From assembly GCA_003251795.1 (NCBI GenBank), contig QKEI01000206.1, forward strand, positions 1 to 46,791: a DNA stretch of 46,791 bases. The letters are read 5' to 3'. Below the pieces are notes generated by a model, which made no database searches, was not told the origin of the DNA, and saw only the letters and a program-made list of their open reading frames with translations. The position numbers were made by a program, and so were the translations under genes. The DNA is from Candidatus Muproteobacteria bacterium. Its GTDB lineage: Bacteria; Pseudomonadota; Gammaproteobacteria; Acidiferrobacterales; SPGG2. This document shows positions 38,322-46,791 of the stretch, in pieces (position 1 is the first letter of the stretch; each line of letters begins with the position of its first letter).

Positions 38322-40670
38322 TTAGTCCGGCGAACTGACTGCGTCTTCTTTCGACGCCGGCTCCATACCTTCTACCTGGCGATACCCCTTGGGCAGCAAC
38401 GCGCCGCGAAATGCCCGCTCGCCGATGTAGTGATTGAGGTCTTTCACAGACAGCTCGAGCGGGCGCTTGCTGGTACGCACGACAACACCCTTGTCTTCCG
38501 CAAACACAGCCGTCGCGACCACATATTCTTCCCGCTTCACCAGCTTGGCGGACGGAATATTGATGATCTTAATGCCCTTACCCTTAGCCATGAGCGGCAA
38601 CTCGCCGATCATGAAGGTCAATAATCGTCCCTGCGAGGTGACCGCGGCAACCCAGTCCTCCGCGTGACTCGCGACCCGCTGCGGTGGTAATACCTTTGCA
38701 CCCTTCGGTACTTTCAAAACCGCTTTACCCGCTTTGTTCTTGGCGTAAAGCTCCTCGAGCCTGGCAACGAAGCCATAACCAGCGTCGCTTGCCAACAGGT
38801 AAAGCTCCTGGCCCTGCCCCATCATCACGCCGGCGAAGCTTGCTCCGGCCGGCGGGTTGAAATAGCTGCTTGCCGGATCACCCTGCCCGCGCGCCGACGG
38901 CAACTTGTGGGCCGCCAGACTGTAGGTACGGCCGGTTGAATCGATAAAAGTGACAAGTTGGTTTGTGCGGCCGCGGGCAGCGTGTAGGTATTGGTCGCCA
39001 GCCTTGTAACTGAGCGTGCTGGCGTCGACGTCGTGCCCTCTCGCGGCCCGTACCCAACCCCGTTGGGAAAGCACCACGGTGATGGGTTCGGTCGGTATCA
39101 GCGAGGCCTCATCAATCGCTTTGGCGGCCTCGCGTTCGATGATGGGCGAGCGTCGTTCGTCGCCGTACTCCTTTGCGTCCTCGATGATCTCATCGCGCAC
39201 CTTTCTTTTCAGGCGCGCGCCGGATTTGAGGATCTTCGCCAAGGCATCACGCTCGGACACCAACTCCTGCTGCTCGGTTCTGATCTTGATCTCTTCCAAC
39301 CGCGCCAGATGCCGCAGGCGCGTATCCAGAATTGCTTCCGCCTGCGCTTCGCTCAACTTGAAGCGTTTCATCAGCTTCGGCTTGGGTTCATCCTCCTTGC
39401 GGATAATGCGAATCACCTCGTCGATATTGAGATAAGCGATCAACAGGCCATCGAGAATATGCAAGCGCGCAAGCACGCGCTCGAAGCGGAATTGTAGCCG
39501 CCGGCGCACCGTGGTGATCCTGAAATCGAGCCATTCCTTGAGCAGCTCGCGCAGGTTGTATACTCGTGGCCGTCCACTGAGCCCGATCATATTGAGGTTA
39601 ACGCGGTAGTTGCGTTCCAGATCGGTGGTGGCAAATAGATGCGACATGAGCGCATTCACGTCCACGCGGTTCGACCGAGGTTCGATGACGAGGCGCGTGG
39701 GATTTTCGTGATCCGACTCGTCGCGCAGATCTTCGATCATCGGCAGCTTCTTCGCCTGCATTTGTGCCGCGATTTGCTCGAGCACCCGGTTCCCCGATAC
39801 CTGGTAGGGCAACGCAGTAATGATGATGTCGCCATTCTCGCGCTCCCACCGTGCGCGCATGCGAATGCTGCCGTTACCGCTTTCGTAGAGTGCACGGATT
39901 TCAGAAACTGGCGTGACGATCTCGGCGTCAGTCGGGTAGTCGGGTCCTACGATGTGTTCACAAAGCTGCGCGATGGTGGCGCTCGGTTGCTCCAACAAGC
40001 GCACGCATGCGGCAGCTACTTCGCGTACATTGTGTGGCGGAATGTCGGTGGCCATTCCTACAGCAATACCGGTGGTACCGTTGAGCAGCACCTGTGGCAG
40101 ACGCGCGGGCAGACATCTTGGCTCCTCCAGGGTGCCGTCGAAGTTGGGCAACCAGTCTACGGTACCCTGGTCAAGCTCCGACAGCAGCGACTGCGCGAAA
40201 CGGGTAAGCCGCGCCTCCGTGTAGCGCATAGCCGCAAACGATTTCGGGTCGTCGGCCGAGCCCCAGTTTCCCTGACCATCGATCAAGGGGTAACGGAAGC
40301 TAAAAGGCTGTGACATCAGCACCATGGCCTCGTAACAGGCGCTATCACCGTGTGGATGAAATTTGCCCAGCACATCACCGACAGTGCGCGCTGATTTCTT
40401 GTGCTTTGCTGCCGCGTTCAGACCCAGCTCCGACATGGCGTAGACGATGCGGCGCTGCACGGGTTTAAGGCCATCACCGATATGCGGCAAGGCGCGGTCG
40501 AGAATGACGTACATCGAGTAGTCGAGATAGGCCTGCTCGGTGAACGCCGCCAGCGGCAAGCGCTCGATGTCCATGACACGCGGCTTGGCCGCAAGCGCTT
40601 GTGATTTCCTGCGCGTGAGGCGAGCGGCTTTTTTGCCAGACTTTACGCGTGTGCTTGCCTTCTTTGCCAT
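38322..40670 (-). CDS. parC: DNA topoisomerase IV subunit A
   Basis: A 782-residue cutting-religating subunit of topoisomerase IV, which separates linked daughter chromosomes. The catalytic tyrosine is Tyr150 in [12 protein letters not shown]. The quinolone-determining region [14 protein letters not shown] keeps Ser110 and Glu114, equivalent to E. coli Ser80/Glu84, the sensitive residues. Compared with E. coli there is a 30-residue N-terminal extension, rich in Lys/Arg ([20 protein letters not shown]), possibly a DNA-binding tail. The C-terminal beta-propeller begins after about residue 500. It starts 80 bp after parE and is probably cotranscribed. Confidence 0.96.
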   Translation of the reverse strand: MAKKASTRVKSGKKAARLTRRKSQALAAKPRVMDIERLPLAAFTEQAYLDYSMYVILDRALPHIGDGLKPVQRRIVYAMSELGLNAAAKHKKSARTVGDVLGKFHPHGDSACYEAMVLMSQPFSFRYPLIDGQGNWGSADDPKSFAAMRYTEARLTRFAQSLLSELDQGTVDWLPNFDGTLEEPRCLPARLPQVLLNGTTGIAVGMATDIPPHNVREVAAACVRLLEQPSATIAQLCEHIVGPDYPTDAEIVTPVSEIRALYESGNGSIRMRARWERENGDIIITALPYQVSGNRVLEQIAAQMQAKKLPMIEDLRDESDHENPTRLVIEPRSNRVDVNALMSHLFATTDLERNYRVNLNMIGLSGRPRVYNLRELLKEWLDFRITTVRRRLQFRFERVLARLHILDGLLIAYLNIDEVIRIIRKEDEPKPKLMKRFKLSEAQAEAILDTRLRHLARLEEIKIRTEQQELVSERDALAKILKSGARLKRKVRDEIIEDAKEYGDERRSPIIEREAAKAIDEASLIPTEPITVVLSQRGWVRAARGHDVDASTLSYKAGDQYLHAARGRTNQLVTFIDSTGRTYSLAAHKLPSARGQGDPASSYFNPPAGASFAGVMMGQGQELYLLASDAGYGFVARLEELYAKNKAGKAVLKVPKGAKVLPPQRVASHAEDWVAAVTSQGRLLTFMIGELPLMAKGKGIKIINIPSAKLVKREEYVVATAVFAEDKGVVVRTSKRPLELSVKDLNHYIGERAFRGALLPKGYRQVEGMEPASKEDAVSSPD

Positions 40671-40750
40671 TTAGTTACTCACCCTCATGTCTAGTGAAAA
40701 CGACGCCACTAGCTTGGCTGTCTTCACGCTCCGCTATTGATGCCAGTGCG

Positions 40751-42694
40751 CTATGTGATCGCCGCCTTATCACCCTTCTTCTCCAACCACGCACGCCGGT
40801 CGGCGGCGCGCTTCTTCGCCAGCATCATGTCCAGCACGCGGTTAGTTGTATCACCAGCGCTAGTAGTGAGCTGCACCAGACGTCGCGTGTGCGGATCCAT
40901 CGTGGTCTCGCGCAGCTGCATCGGATTCATCTCTCCCAGCCCCTTGAAGCGCTGTACGTTGACCTTGCCACGGATGTTTTCTGCGACGATACGATCCAGC
41001 ACGCCTTTCTTTTCCTTGTCATCGAGCGCGTAATAAACCTCTTTGCCGATATCGATGCGATAAAGCGGCGGCATGGCCACATACACGTGACCGGCGCGCA
41101 CCAGCGCCGGGAAGTGGCGTACGAACAGCGCGCAAAGCAAGGTAGCGATATGCGCGCCGTCGGAGTCCGCGTCGGCAAGAATGCAAACTTTGCCGTAGCG
41201 CAGCCCATCGATCTTACTTGCTCCCGGATCAACACCCAGCGCCACAGCGATATCGTGCACTTCCTGCGAGCTCAGCACTTCTCCCGAATCGACCTCCCAG
41301 GTATTAAGGATCTTGCCGCGCAGTGGCATGATTGCCTGGAACTCCTTATCCCGCGCCTGCTTCGCTGATCCACCCGCCGAATCCCCCTCCACTAGAAATA
41401 GCTCGGTACGCGAGAGGTCCTGGGTAGTGCAATCGGCAAGCTTGCCAGGCAGCGCCGGTCCGCCAGCGAGCTTTTTGCGTTCGACCTTGCGGCCGGCCCG
41501 CATGCGCAATTGTGCATGCTCGATCGCCACACCGGCGATCGCTTCGGCGTACTTGACGTGCTGGTTGAGCCATAGGCTAAAGGCATCCTTGGTTACACCG
41601 GAAACGAACGCGCCAGCCTCGCGCGACGCCAGGCGTTCCTTGCTTTGACCAGCGAACTGCGGGTCTTTCATTTTCAGCGATAACACATAGCTGCAGACGT
41701 CCCAAACGTCCTCCGGTGCCAGCTTCACGCCGCGCGGTAACAGTTCGCGAAACTCGCAGAACTCGCGCAAGGCCTCCGTCAGGCCAGTGCGAAAACCACT
41801 GACATGGGTACCGTCCTGCGTCGTTGGAATCAAATTGACGTAGCTTTCCGCTACCGGCTCATCGCCTTCCGGCAACCAGACAACGGCCCAATCGACCTGT
41901 TCGTTGTCGCCCTCGAAGTGCCCGGTAAAAGGCTCCTCAGGCAGCAGCTCGCAATCACCCAGCTCGCTAAGCAGGTAGTCCTGCAAACCGGCCTCATAAC
42001 GCCACTCCTCATCGTCGCCCTTGTTGCCCTCGTGCCTGAAGATGACGTGCAGCCCGGGACACAGTACAGCCTTGGCACGCAGAAGATGCTTGAGTCGCGG
42101 GATATTGAACTTCGGCGTGTCGAAGAACTGCGGATCGGGCCAGAAACGGACCACCGTACCGGTGTTGCGCTTGGCGGATTTACCGATGGCCTTGAGCTCG
42201 CTGGTCTTGCGACCGTTGGCGAAGCCCATCTTGTACTCCTTGCCGTCGCGGCGCACCCACACGTCCAGCCTTGTCGACAGCGCGTTGACTACGGAGACAC
42301 CCACGCCATGCAGTCCGCCGGAGAAGGTATAGTTCTTGTCGGAGAACTTACCGCCGGCATGCAGACGAGTCATGATCACTTCGACGCCCGATACCCGCTC
42401 GCCCTTGTGTTTGTCGACCGGGATCCCACGGCCATCGTCTTCGACCAAGAGCGAGCCATCCTTATAGAGAATGACCTCTATGCGAGAGGCGTAGCCGGCA
42501 ATCGCCTCATCCACGCTGTTGTCGATCACCTCATGGGCCAGGTGATTCGGTCGCTCGGTCTGCGTGTACATCCCGGGTCGGCGGCGAACCGGCTCGAGCC
42601 CGGTGAGAACCTCTATCGCCGAAGAATCGTACGCATGCTTGCTGGATCTTTCACTTACGATGGAGCGTAACTTCTGCGATTTTGCCGAGGCCAT
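40751..42694 (-). CDS. parE: DNA topoisomerase IV subunit B
   Basis: A 647-residue ATPase subunit. The GHKL motifs are EVIDNSVDEAIAG, VEDDGRGIPVD and SGGLHGVGVSVVNALS. The TOPRIM domain has FLVEGDSAGGSAKQARD and LADADSDGAHI; the C-terminal region contains RFKGLGEMNPMQLRETTMDP. I call ParE rather than GyrB because parC is adjacent and no insert like that of enterobacterial GyrB is present. A charged N-terminal stretch of about 25 residues precedes the domain. A ribosome site is not obvious. Confidence 0.95.
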   Translation of the reverse strand: MASAKSQKLRSIVSERSSKHAYDSSAIEVLTGLEPVRRRPGMYTQTERPNHLAHEVIDNSVDEAIAGYASRIEVILYKDGSLLVEDDGRGIPVDKHKGERVSGVEVIMTRLHAGGKFSDKNYTFSGGLHGVGVSVVNALSTRLDVWVRRDGKEYKMGFANGRKTSELKAIGKSAKRNTGTVVRFWPDPQFFDTPKFNIPRLKHLLRAKAVLCPGLHVIFRHEGNKGDDEEWRYEAGLQDYLLSELGDCELLPEEPFTGHFEGDNEQVDWAVVWLPEGDEPVAESYVNLIPTTQDGTHVSGFRTGLTEALREFCEFRELLPRGVKLAPEDVWDVCSYVLSLKMKDPQFAGQSKERLASREAGAFVSGVTKDAFSLWLNQHVKYAEAIAGVAIEHAQLRMRAGRKVERKKLAGGPALPGKLADCTTQDLSRTELFLVEGDSAGGSAKQARDKEFQAIMPLRGKILNTWEVDSGEVLSSQEVHDIAVALGVDPGASKIDGLRYGKVCILADADSDGAHIATLLCALFVRHFPALVRAGHVYVAMPPLYRIDIGKEVYYALDDKEKKGVLDRIVAENIRGKVNVQRFKGLGEMNPMQLRETTMDPHTRRLVQLTTSAGDTTNRVLDMMLAKKRAADRRAWLEKKGDKAAIT

Positions 42695-42989
42695 TCGATA
42701 CGTTTTCCGATCAGGTAGGGCGAGGCGCTATTAGTTCAGGCTAGCACGTGGCACTGTGTAGTGCTCGATATAGGCACAACGAGTACGACAACGAGTTGAG
42801 GGGACTATGATGGGGTGAGCACGAGACATGCCCGCCAAAGCAAGCACATCTGTGCGGCCGATGCTCGACAACTTGCTACCGGTCATTCAAATCGTCTGTA
42901 GGCCTGCTACCGCGGCTAACAGGCGACGCGAAGTATACAGCAGATTGGATCCAGGTTCGATATGACCCAGCTGTCGGATGGGGTGGCGC
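42695..42989. other. Gap between DUF3501 gene and parE
   Basis: 295 bp without a supported gene. It should hold the parE promoter: on the minus strand TATACT (42932-42937) is a fair -10 but no good -35 is 16-18 bp upstream. A hairpin GCCTGCTA/TAACAGGC (42902-42924, one G-U pair) around CCGCGGC could end the DUF3501 transcript, though no T-tract follows on either strand. Confidence 0.4.
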
Positions 42990-43574
42990 TCAGCCGAGGT
43001 CTTGTGCGAGTGAGTCGCGGGTCGGCGGATCAACGGAATCGACTTGGTAGCAGTACGCGGGATGGTCGATGCCGACGCTGATGCTGGCACCCGCCTTCAC
43101 AGCCGCGTTCATTGCTGACGTTAAATCAAAACGCAGAAAATGCACGGAGGAGGTTTTTTCTGTAGTCTCGCGTTCCAGATCTTCATCGGCAATGGCCCAG
43201 ACACGTTCGAACTCATCGATCTTGATCCAGACGCGGTCTTCGATACCGATCAGCTTGGCCAGTGCCAGACGACGTTCCGCGGGGTCCTCATATTCCACCA
43301 TGAAGGTCGCTTTCCAATTAGTGCCATCCGGGATCAGCGGGTTATAAGCCTTCAGTTCATCCTCAATGCCTTGCGCTTCGAAGATGCGTTCGATGCGAAG
43401 CATCTCCTGAATCTGGTACTGCATCGTTAGGCGGTCTTCGAAGGTGAGGCGCGCATGCGGTCCAATTTGCACCTGTCGATGCTTCTTGTGTGCCATTACC
43501 TGCGAACGAAAGGTAGCGCGCAGTTCCGCGTATTTTTCCAAAGAATACAAGTCGTTGCGTGTTAGCTTGTCCAT
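42990..43574 (-). CDS. DUF3501 family protein
   Basis: A 194-residue protein of the DUF3501 family, function unknown. Recognised by its N-terminus (LTRNDLYSLEKYAELRATFR), KKHRQVQIGPHARLTFEDRL, the EMLRIERIFEAQGIEDELKAYNPL segment (given in parts: LRIERIF and NPLIPDGTNWKATFM), and the C-terminal SVGIDHPAYCY. The family regularly follows a rubrerythrin and a heterodisulfide-reductase-like Fe-S protein, as here, so a role in peroxide or oxidative stress is inferred. It starts 29 bases after the Fe-S gene and lacks cysteine clusters of its own. Confidence 0.85.
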   Translation of the reverse strand: MDKLTRNDLYSLEKYAELRATFRSQVMAHKKHRQVQIGPHARLTFEDRLTMQYQIQEMLRIERIFEAQGIEDELKAYNPLIPDGTNWKATFMVEYEDPAERRLALAKLIGIEDRVWIKIDEFERVWAIADEDLERETTEKTSSVHFLRFDLTSAMNAAVKAGASISVGIDHPAYCYQVDSVDPPTRDSLAQDLG

Positions 43575-43602
43575 TTAGATCTCAGTTCGTTCCTGCTGCA
43601 TG

Positions 43603-44944
43603 CTAGATCCCATAGGCCCGGCGCAACAAAGTTAACGGATGTTCCGGGGTCTTGCCGCTGCCAAGCCCGTTCTCAATTTGATGCCCAGCCATCGGGCAAT
43701 CGCTACTATAGTGATCAGCGCCGGCCTGCTGTACACGTTTAACAACAGGGCGTCCGATCTTCATCGACATCTCGTGAAACTCGCTTTTTACCGCGTAAGT
43801 TCCGTTGTGACCGGAGCAGCGCTCAATCGGCTCAACCTGCGTTTCCGGTACAAGCTCCAACAGCTCGCGCGTTTTCAGTCCGATATTCTGTACCCGCAGG
43901 TGGCAGGCTACATGATAGGAAATTTTGCCCAGCGGATTTTTGAAATCCAATTTGAGCGCGCCTTCCTTGTAGCGCAGCATCAGGTACTCGAATGGGTCGT
44001 AAATCGCATCGCGCACCTTCGTCACATCGCTATCGCCAGGGAACATCAATGGGTATTCTTGCTTGAACATGAGCACACAGGATGGCACGGGCGCAACGAT
44101 ATCCCACCCTTCATCGACTAGCTTTGCCAACATTGCGATATTGCTTTCTTTGGCGCGAGCGACCGATTCCAGATCTCCGAGCTCCAACTTCGGCATGCCG
44201 CAGCAGCGCTCCGCCGGGGCGATTTGTACAGGTATGCCGTTATGCCGATAGACAGCGATCAGGTCTTCTCCCAACTGCGGTTCGTTATACTTGCCGTAGC
44301 AAGTGGCGAATAGCACGACCTTCCCACGCGTGCGGCCTGCCGGTTGTGCCGCGGTGGTACTCTCATCGGCGCTGCGGCGCATGTGGCGGCGCGCCGCCGC
44401 ACTGTGGTACTTAGGCAAAATGGCCTGCGAATGAACGCCAAGAGTCTTGTCTAATACACGGCGCGCGGTATGGTTCTGATTGGTTGCATTCACGGCTTGC
44501 ACGACCACCGGGATACCAGCGAGGCGACCGACCGCATCAGTGGAAGACAATACCTTGTCACGGAACCTCACACCGCCTTTTTTGAAATTCACTGCTTTCG
44601 CACGCAACATCAGCTTCGGGAAATCGACGTTCCACTCATGTGGCGGGACGTAGGGGCACTTGGTCATGAAGCACATGTCACACAAATAACAGTGGTCCAC
44701 GACTCTTGTCGACCGCCTTGAGCTCCATCTCCGCGGTTTCATCAATCAGATCGAACAAGGTAGGAAACGCATTGCACAACGAGAAGCAACGACGACAGCC
44801 GTGGCAGATATCGAATACACGCTCGAGCTCAGCAAACAGTGCGTGCTCGTCGTAGAACTCAGCACTGTGCCAATCGAGCGCATGTCGCTCGGGGGCCTCA
44901 AGGCTCCCCTCACGCCGCTGCTTGTCACTGCTGGGCGCTGACAT
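43603..44944 (-). pseudogene. Heterodisulfide-reductase-like (GlpC-type) Fe-S oxidoreductase, broken by a frameshift
   Basis: Two frames cover one protein. Frame 1 starts at 44944, MSAPSSDKQRREGSLEA, with GGAG eight bases upstream. It carries the first ferredoxin cysteine set (FDICHGCRRCFSLCNAF) and stops at 44678 after AVDKSRGPLLFV. Frame 2 resumes at VVDHCYLCDMCFMTKCPYVP, the second cysteine set, and continues to the end with the two CCG-domain motifs (PAERCCGMPKLELGD and the VEPIERCSGHNGTYA region). Around 44698-44704 homologs, as I recall, have a few more residues between VDK and VVDHC, so a deletion of about 14 bp would explain the shift. The family passes electrons at a CCG site. Assembly error or genuine pseudogene; DUF3501 follows intact. 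Confidence 0.85.
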
Positions 44945-45015
44945 CGAAAGACTCCGGGTATGCTAGATGCGGGTAGCGGGGCCCGCCGTTTGCAGACCCC
45001 GCCCACACGCGTCAG

Positions 45016-45432
45016 CTAATCGAGCGTATCGAGGGCCTTCTGGAAGCGGTTAGCGTGCGAGCGCTCCGCTTTGGCCAGGGTCTCGAACCAGTCGGCGATT
45101 TCATCGAAACCTTCAGTGCGCGCAGCCTTGGCCATACCGGGATACATGTCGGTGTATTCGTGCGTCTCACCGGCGATAGCGGCCCGCAGGTTATCCGCGG
45201 TCGGACCGATGGGCTTGCCAGTGGCGGGATCACCGACCTGCTCCAGATACTCCAGGTGTCCGTGCGCGTGTCCGGTTTCGCCCTCGGCGGTAGAGCGAAA
45301 CACCGCGGCCACGTCATTGTAGCCCTCGACATCCGCCTTACTGGCAAAGTATAGGTAACGCCGATTCGCCTGGGACTCCCCGGCAAAGGCGTCTTTCAAG
45401 TTTTGCTCGGTCTTGCTACCTTTGAGTTCCAT
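45016..45432 (-). CDS. rbr: Rubrerythrin-family diiron protein (no rubredoxin domain)
   Basis: 138 residues from the ATG giving [20 protein letters not shown]; an in-frame ATG five codons upstream overlaps the AGGA ribosome site. The ferritin-like diiron helices carry the ligands: E in [17 protein letters not shown] and H in [15 protein letters not shown] in [14 protein letters not shown], and E/H in [14 protein letters not shown]. Rubrerythrins reduce peroxide at the diiron site. The C-terminal rubredoxin domain of classic rubrerythrin is absent, so an external electron donor is required; the downstream Fe-S oxidoreductase would be a natural candidate but is broken here. Strong PerR-like control is seen upstream. 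Confidence 0.92.
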   Translation of the reverse strand: MELKGSKTEQNLKDAFAGESQANRRYLYFASKADVEGYNDVAAVFRSTAEGETGHAHGHLEYLEQVGDPATGKPIGPTADNLRAAIAGETHEYTDMYPGMAKAARTEGFDEIADWFETLAKAERSHANRFQKALDTLD

Positions 45433-45488
45433 CGCATGCTTCCTCATATAAGTATCTGATTGAAAATGGGTAAATCCTGCCTAGGCGA

Positions 45489-45509
45489 GATTTAGAATTA
45501 TTCTAAATC
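45489..45509. promoter_or_regulatory. PerR/Fur-family operator upstream of rubrerythrin
   Basis: A perfect 21-bp palindrome: arm GATTTAGAAT (45489-45498), centre T, arm ATTCTAAATC (45500-45509). Its core TTAGAATTATTCTAA is an exact match to the PerR 7-1-7 consensus TTAnAATnATTnTAA. The operator covers the -10 of the rubrerythrin promoter, so binding would block RNA polymerase. A peroxide-sensing PerR repressor is the best candidate; no perR gene is in the window. Confidence 0.8.
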
Positions 45510-45528
45510 GCTTCTTAGTGCTTGTCAA
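45500..45528 (-). promoter_or_regulatory. Sigma-70 promoter of the rubrerythrin operon
   Basis: Perfect -35 TTGACA (45523-45528), exactly 17 bp of spacer, and -10 TAGAAT (45500-45505, five of six). The -10 lies within the PerR-type palindrome. This is the strongest promoter I see in the window; the start would be about 45493, some 60 bases before the ATG. Confidence 0.8.
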
Positions 45529-45745
45529 CTTACCCGAAAGCCGCTTGGAAAACCTTGACTACGGTCAATACCAGCGAAGCAATTGACCTAGTTTTGCAGC
45601 GCTTGCACATAATTCGCCCAGTCAAAAAAATATTTGGCGAAGCTCGCGTATCTCAACTAATATCTAAGCCAGGTGGCGTACTCGCCTGAAACATAACCAC
45701 CTTTGCGTTCTCGTTAAGGCAAATCCGGTTGTAAATCAACTACCT
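45529..45745. other. pilB upstream region
   Basis: Together with the rubrerythrin leader and promoter this makes a 313-bp gap without genes. It contains an inverted repeat TTGAC/GTCAA around TACG (45555-45568), a TTGACC (45583-45588) and CATAAT (45608-45613) pair with a long 19-bp spacer, and no sigma-54 GG-N10-GC element. No ribosome site precedes the pilB ATG. The promoter of pilB is therefore not identified. Confidence 0.45.
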
Positions 45746-46791
45746 ATGGCTGCTCCAAGTATGGCGACGAGTATCGGCGGACTGGCGCTGCGGCTCGTGC
45801 GAGACAACCTGCTCAGCACGACAGATGCCGAGCGCATTCAGGCTGAAGCGACCGCACAGAAGGTGCCATTCGTTACCCAGCTGGTGCAAAGCAAGAAACT
45901 CGATAGCGCGACCGTTGCTAAGGTCGCCTCTGACGAGTTCGGTGTACCACTGTTCGACATCGCCGCGCTCGATCTCGAGGTGGCGCCGACCAAGCTAATC
46001 AGCGAAAAGATCATGAACCGTCACCGCGTGTTGCCGCTTTATAAACGCGGCACGCGGCTGTTCGTTGCCATTGCCGACCCGACGAACATCCTCGCACTCG
46101 ATGAGGTGAAGTTTCACACTGGCCTAGGCACCGAGCCGATCCTGGTCGAAGAGGCGAAGCTGTCACAGGCGATTGAGAAGATCTTGGAGGCGAGCGATAC
46201 CACCCTGCAAGATCTAGCCCACGACGAGGGCCTGGAAAACCTTGAACTGCTGGCTGAAGAAGATTCCAAGGGTCCGCGTGGCGACGAAGAGGGAGTGAAC
46301 GACACACCCATTGTGAGATTCGTCAACAAAGTTCTCATGGATGCCATTAATCGCGGCGCCTCCGATATCCACATCGAACCGTACGAGAAAATTTATCGTG
46401 TGCGCTACCGTCAGGATGGCGTGCTACACGAGGTCGCGTCCCCACCGTTGGCGTTGGCCGGACGAATCGGTGCTCGCGTCAAGATCCTTTCCCGGCTCGA
46501 TATCGCCGAGCGGCGAGTCCCACAAGACGGTCGTATCAAAATGCGCATTTCGCGGAATCGCGCCATTGATTTTCGCGTGAGCACATTACCGACGCTGTAC
46601 GGTGAGAAGATCGTGCTGCGCATACTCGATCCCGCTGCCGCCACCCTGGGCGTGGATCATCTTGGCTTCGAGCCCCATCAGAAAGAATTGTTCATGGAAG
46701 CGATCCACCGTCCCCAAGGCATGGTGCTGGTTACCGGCCCGACGGGAAGCGGAAAAACCGTGACGCTCTATACGGGCCTCAACATACTCAA
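45746..46791 (+). CDS. pilB: Type IV pilus extension ATPase PilB (5' part)
   Basis: The frame is open from the ATG to the window edge: 348 complete codons. The N-terminal MshEN/T2SSE_N-type domain (about residues 1-180) contains FVTQLVQSKKLDSATVAKVA and the RHRVLPLYKRGTRLFVAIAD segment. The ATPase core then has RFVNKVLMDAINRGASDIHI, RYRQDGVLHEVA, the Asp-box region RRVPQDGRIKMRIS, and Walker A VTGPTGSGKTVTLYTGL. The Walker B and metal-binding part lie outside. PilB powers pilus assembly at the inner membrane; the related GspE is possible but the N-terminal domain and MNRHRVLPL style favour PilB. Divergent from rubrerythrin. Confidence 0.92.
   Translation, partial: MAAPSMATSIGGLALRLVRDNLLSTTDAERIQAEATAQKVPFVTQLVQSKKLDSATVAKVASDEFGVPLFDIAALDLEVAPTKLISEKIMNRHRVLPLYKRGTRLFVAIADPTNILALDEVKFHTGLGTEPILVEEAKLSQAIEKILEASDTTLQDLAHDEGLENLELLAEEDSKGPRGDEEGVNDTPIVRFVNKVLMDAINRGASDIHIEPYEKIYRVRYRQDGVLHEVASPPLALAGRIGARVKILSRLDIAERRVPQDGRIKMRISRNRAIDFRVSTLPTLYGEKIVLRILDPAAATLGVDHLGFEPHQKELFMEAIHRPQGMVLVTGPTGSGKTVTLYTGLNIL

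Noticed and set aside
38322..40670. Quinolone-resistance mutation in ParC
   Set aside because: Ser110 and Glu114 of the determining region match the sensitive form.
41804..42670. Long open frame (288 codons) on the plus strand opposite parE
   Set aside because: It lies wholly antisense to well-conserved parE, has no ribosome site and no recognisable domain; such frames arise from codon bias in GC-rich DNA.
45620..45700. Sigma-54 promoter for pilB
   Set aside because: Candidate TGGCG stretches lack the required GG-N10-GC spacing.

Overview
This window reads as a piece of chromosome from a Gram-negative bacterium, most likely a gammaproteobacterium. The evidence is the LPS-transport pair lptF/lptG, lpxH, the pepA-holC-valS order, the chi subunit of DNA polymerase III, System I cytochrome c maturation genes, a DedD-type SPOR protein, parC/parE and a type IV pilus ATPase. 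The DNA is fairly GC-rich and coding density is high. I see no insertion sequence, prophage, integrase or CRISPR array. Both ends cut through genes: a glycosyltransferase on the left and pilB on the right.

Layout. 1-3.6 kb (+): end of a GT4 glycosyltransferase, tRNA-Ala(CGC), tRNA-Arg(CCT), then an overlapping ccmABCDE operon with no ccmFGH after it. 3.6-3.96 kb: a gap with DnaA boxes, an exact IHF consensus and an AT-rich stretch. 3.96-6.1 kb (-): lptF-lptG. 6.3-14.2 kb (+): pepA-holC, a 972-residue low-complexity protein, a strong terminator, valS. 14.2-15.4 kb (-): family 4 uracil-DNA glycosylase and rimI. 15.5-22.2 kb (-): ilvI-ilvH-ilvC-psd-pssA-leuA, with a probable leucine leader peptide before leuA. 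22.3-25.2 kb (-): cysS and gltX. 25.4-26.75 kb (+): a cyclophilin and lpxH. 26.77-37.7 kb (-): truA-trpF-trpB-trpA-accD-folC-dedD-cvpA-purF-metZ-glycerate kinase, a close-packed biosynthetic supra-operon. 37.8-42.7 kb (-): parE, parC, a tiny ORF and a lipoprotein-like gene. 43.0-45.5 kb (-): rubrerythrin, a broken Fe-S oxidoreductase and a DUF3501 gene. 45.7 kb to the end (+): pilB.

How the genes work together. Most of the content is housekeeping: branched-chain amino acid and leucine synthesis, phosphatidylethanolamine synthesis (psd, pssA), Trp, folate, fatty acid and purine synthesis, aminoacyl-tRNA synthetases, and chromosome decatenation (topoisomerase IV). The most distinctive items are regulatory. 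The rubrerythrin promoter has an ideal -35 and 17-bp spacer, with its -10 inside a perfect PerR-type 7-1-7 palindrome. leuA appears to have its own promoter and a Leu-rich leader ORF. An origin-like cluster lies between ccmE and lptG, and valS starts 17 bp after an intrinsic terminator.

Three genes between 31 and 45 kb look broken or frameshifted: dedD, the lipoprotein signal peptide, and the Fe-S oxidoreductase. This could be real decay or sequence/assembly error. folC appears to start at a CTG that overlaps the accD stop codon. I do not see a clearly new multi-gene system. The best candidates for new biology are the long disordered protein between holC and valS, the DnaA/IHF cluster and the leuA leader.
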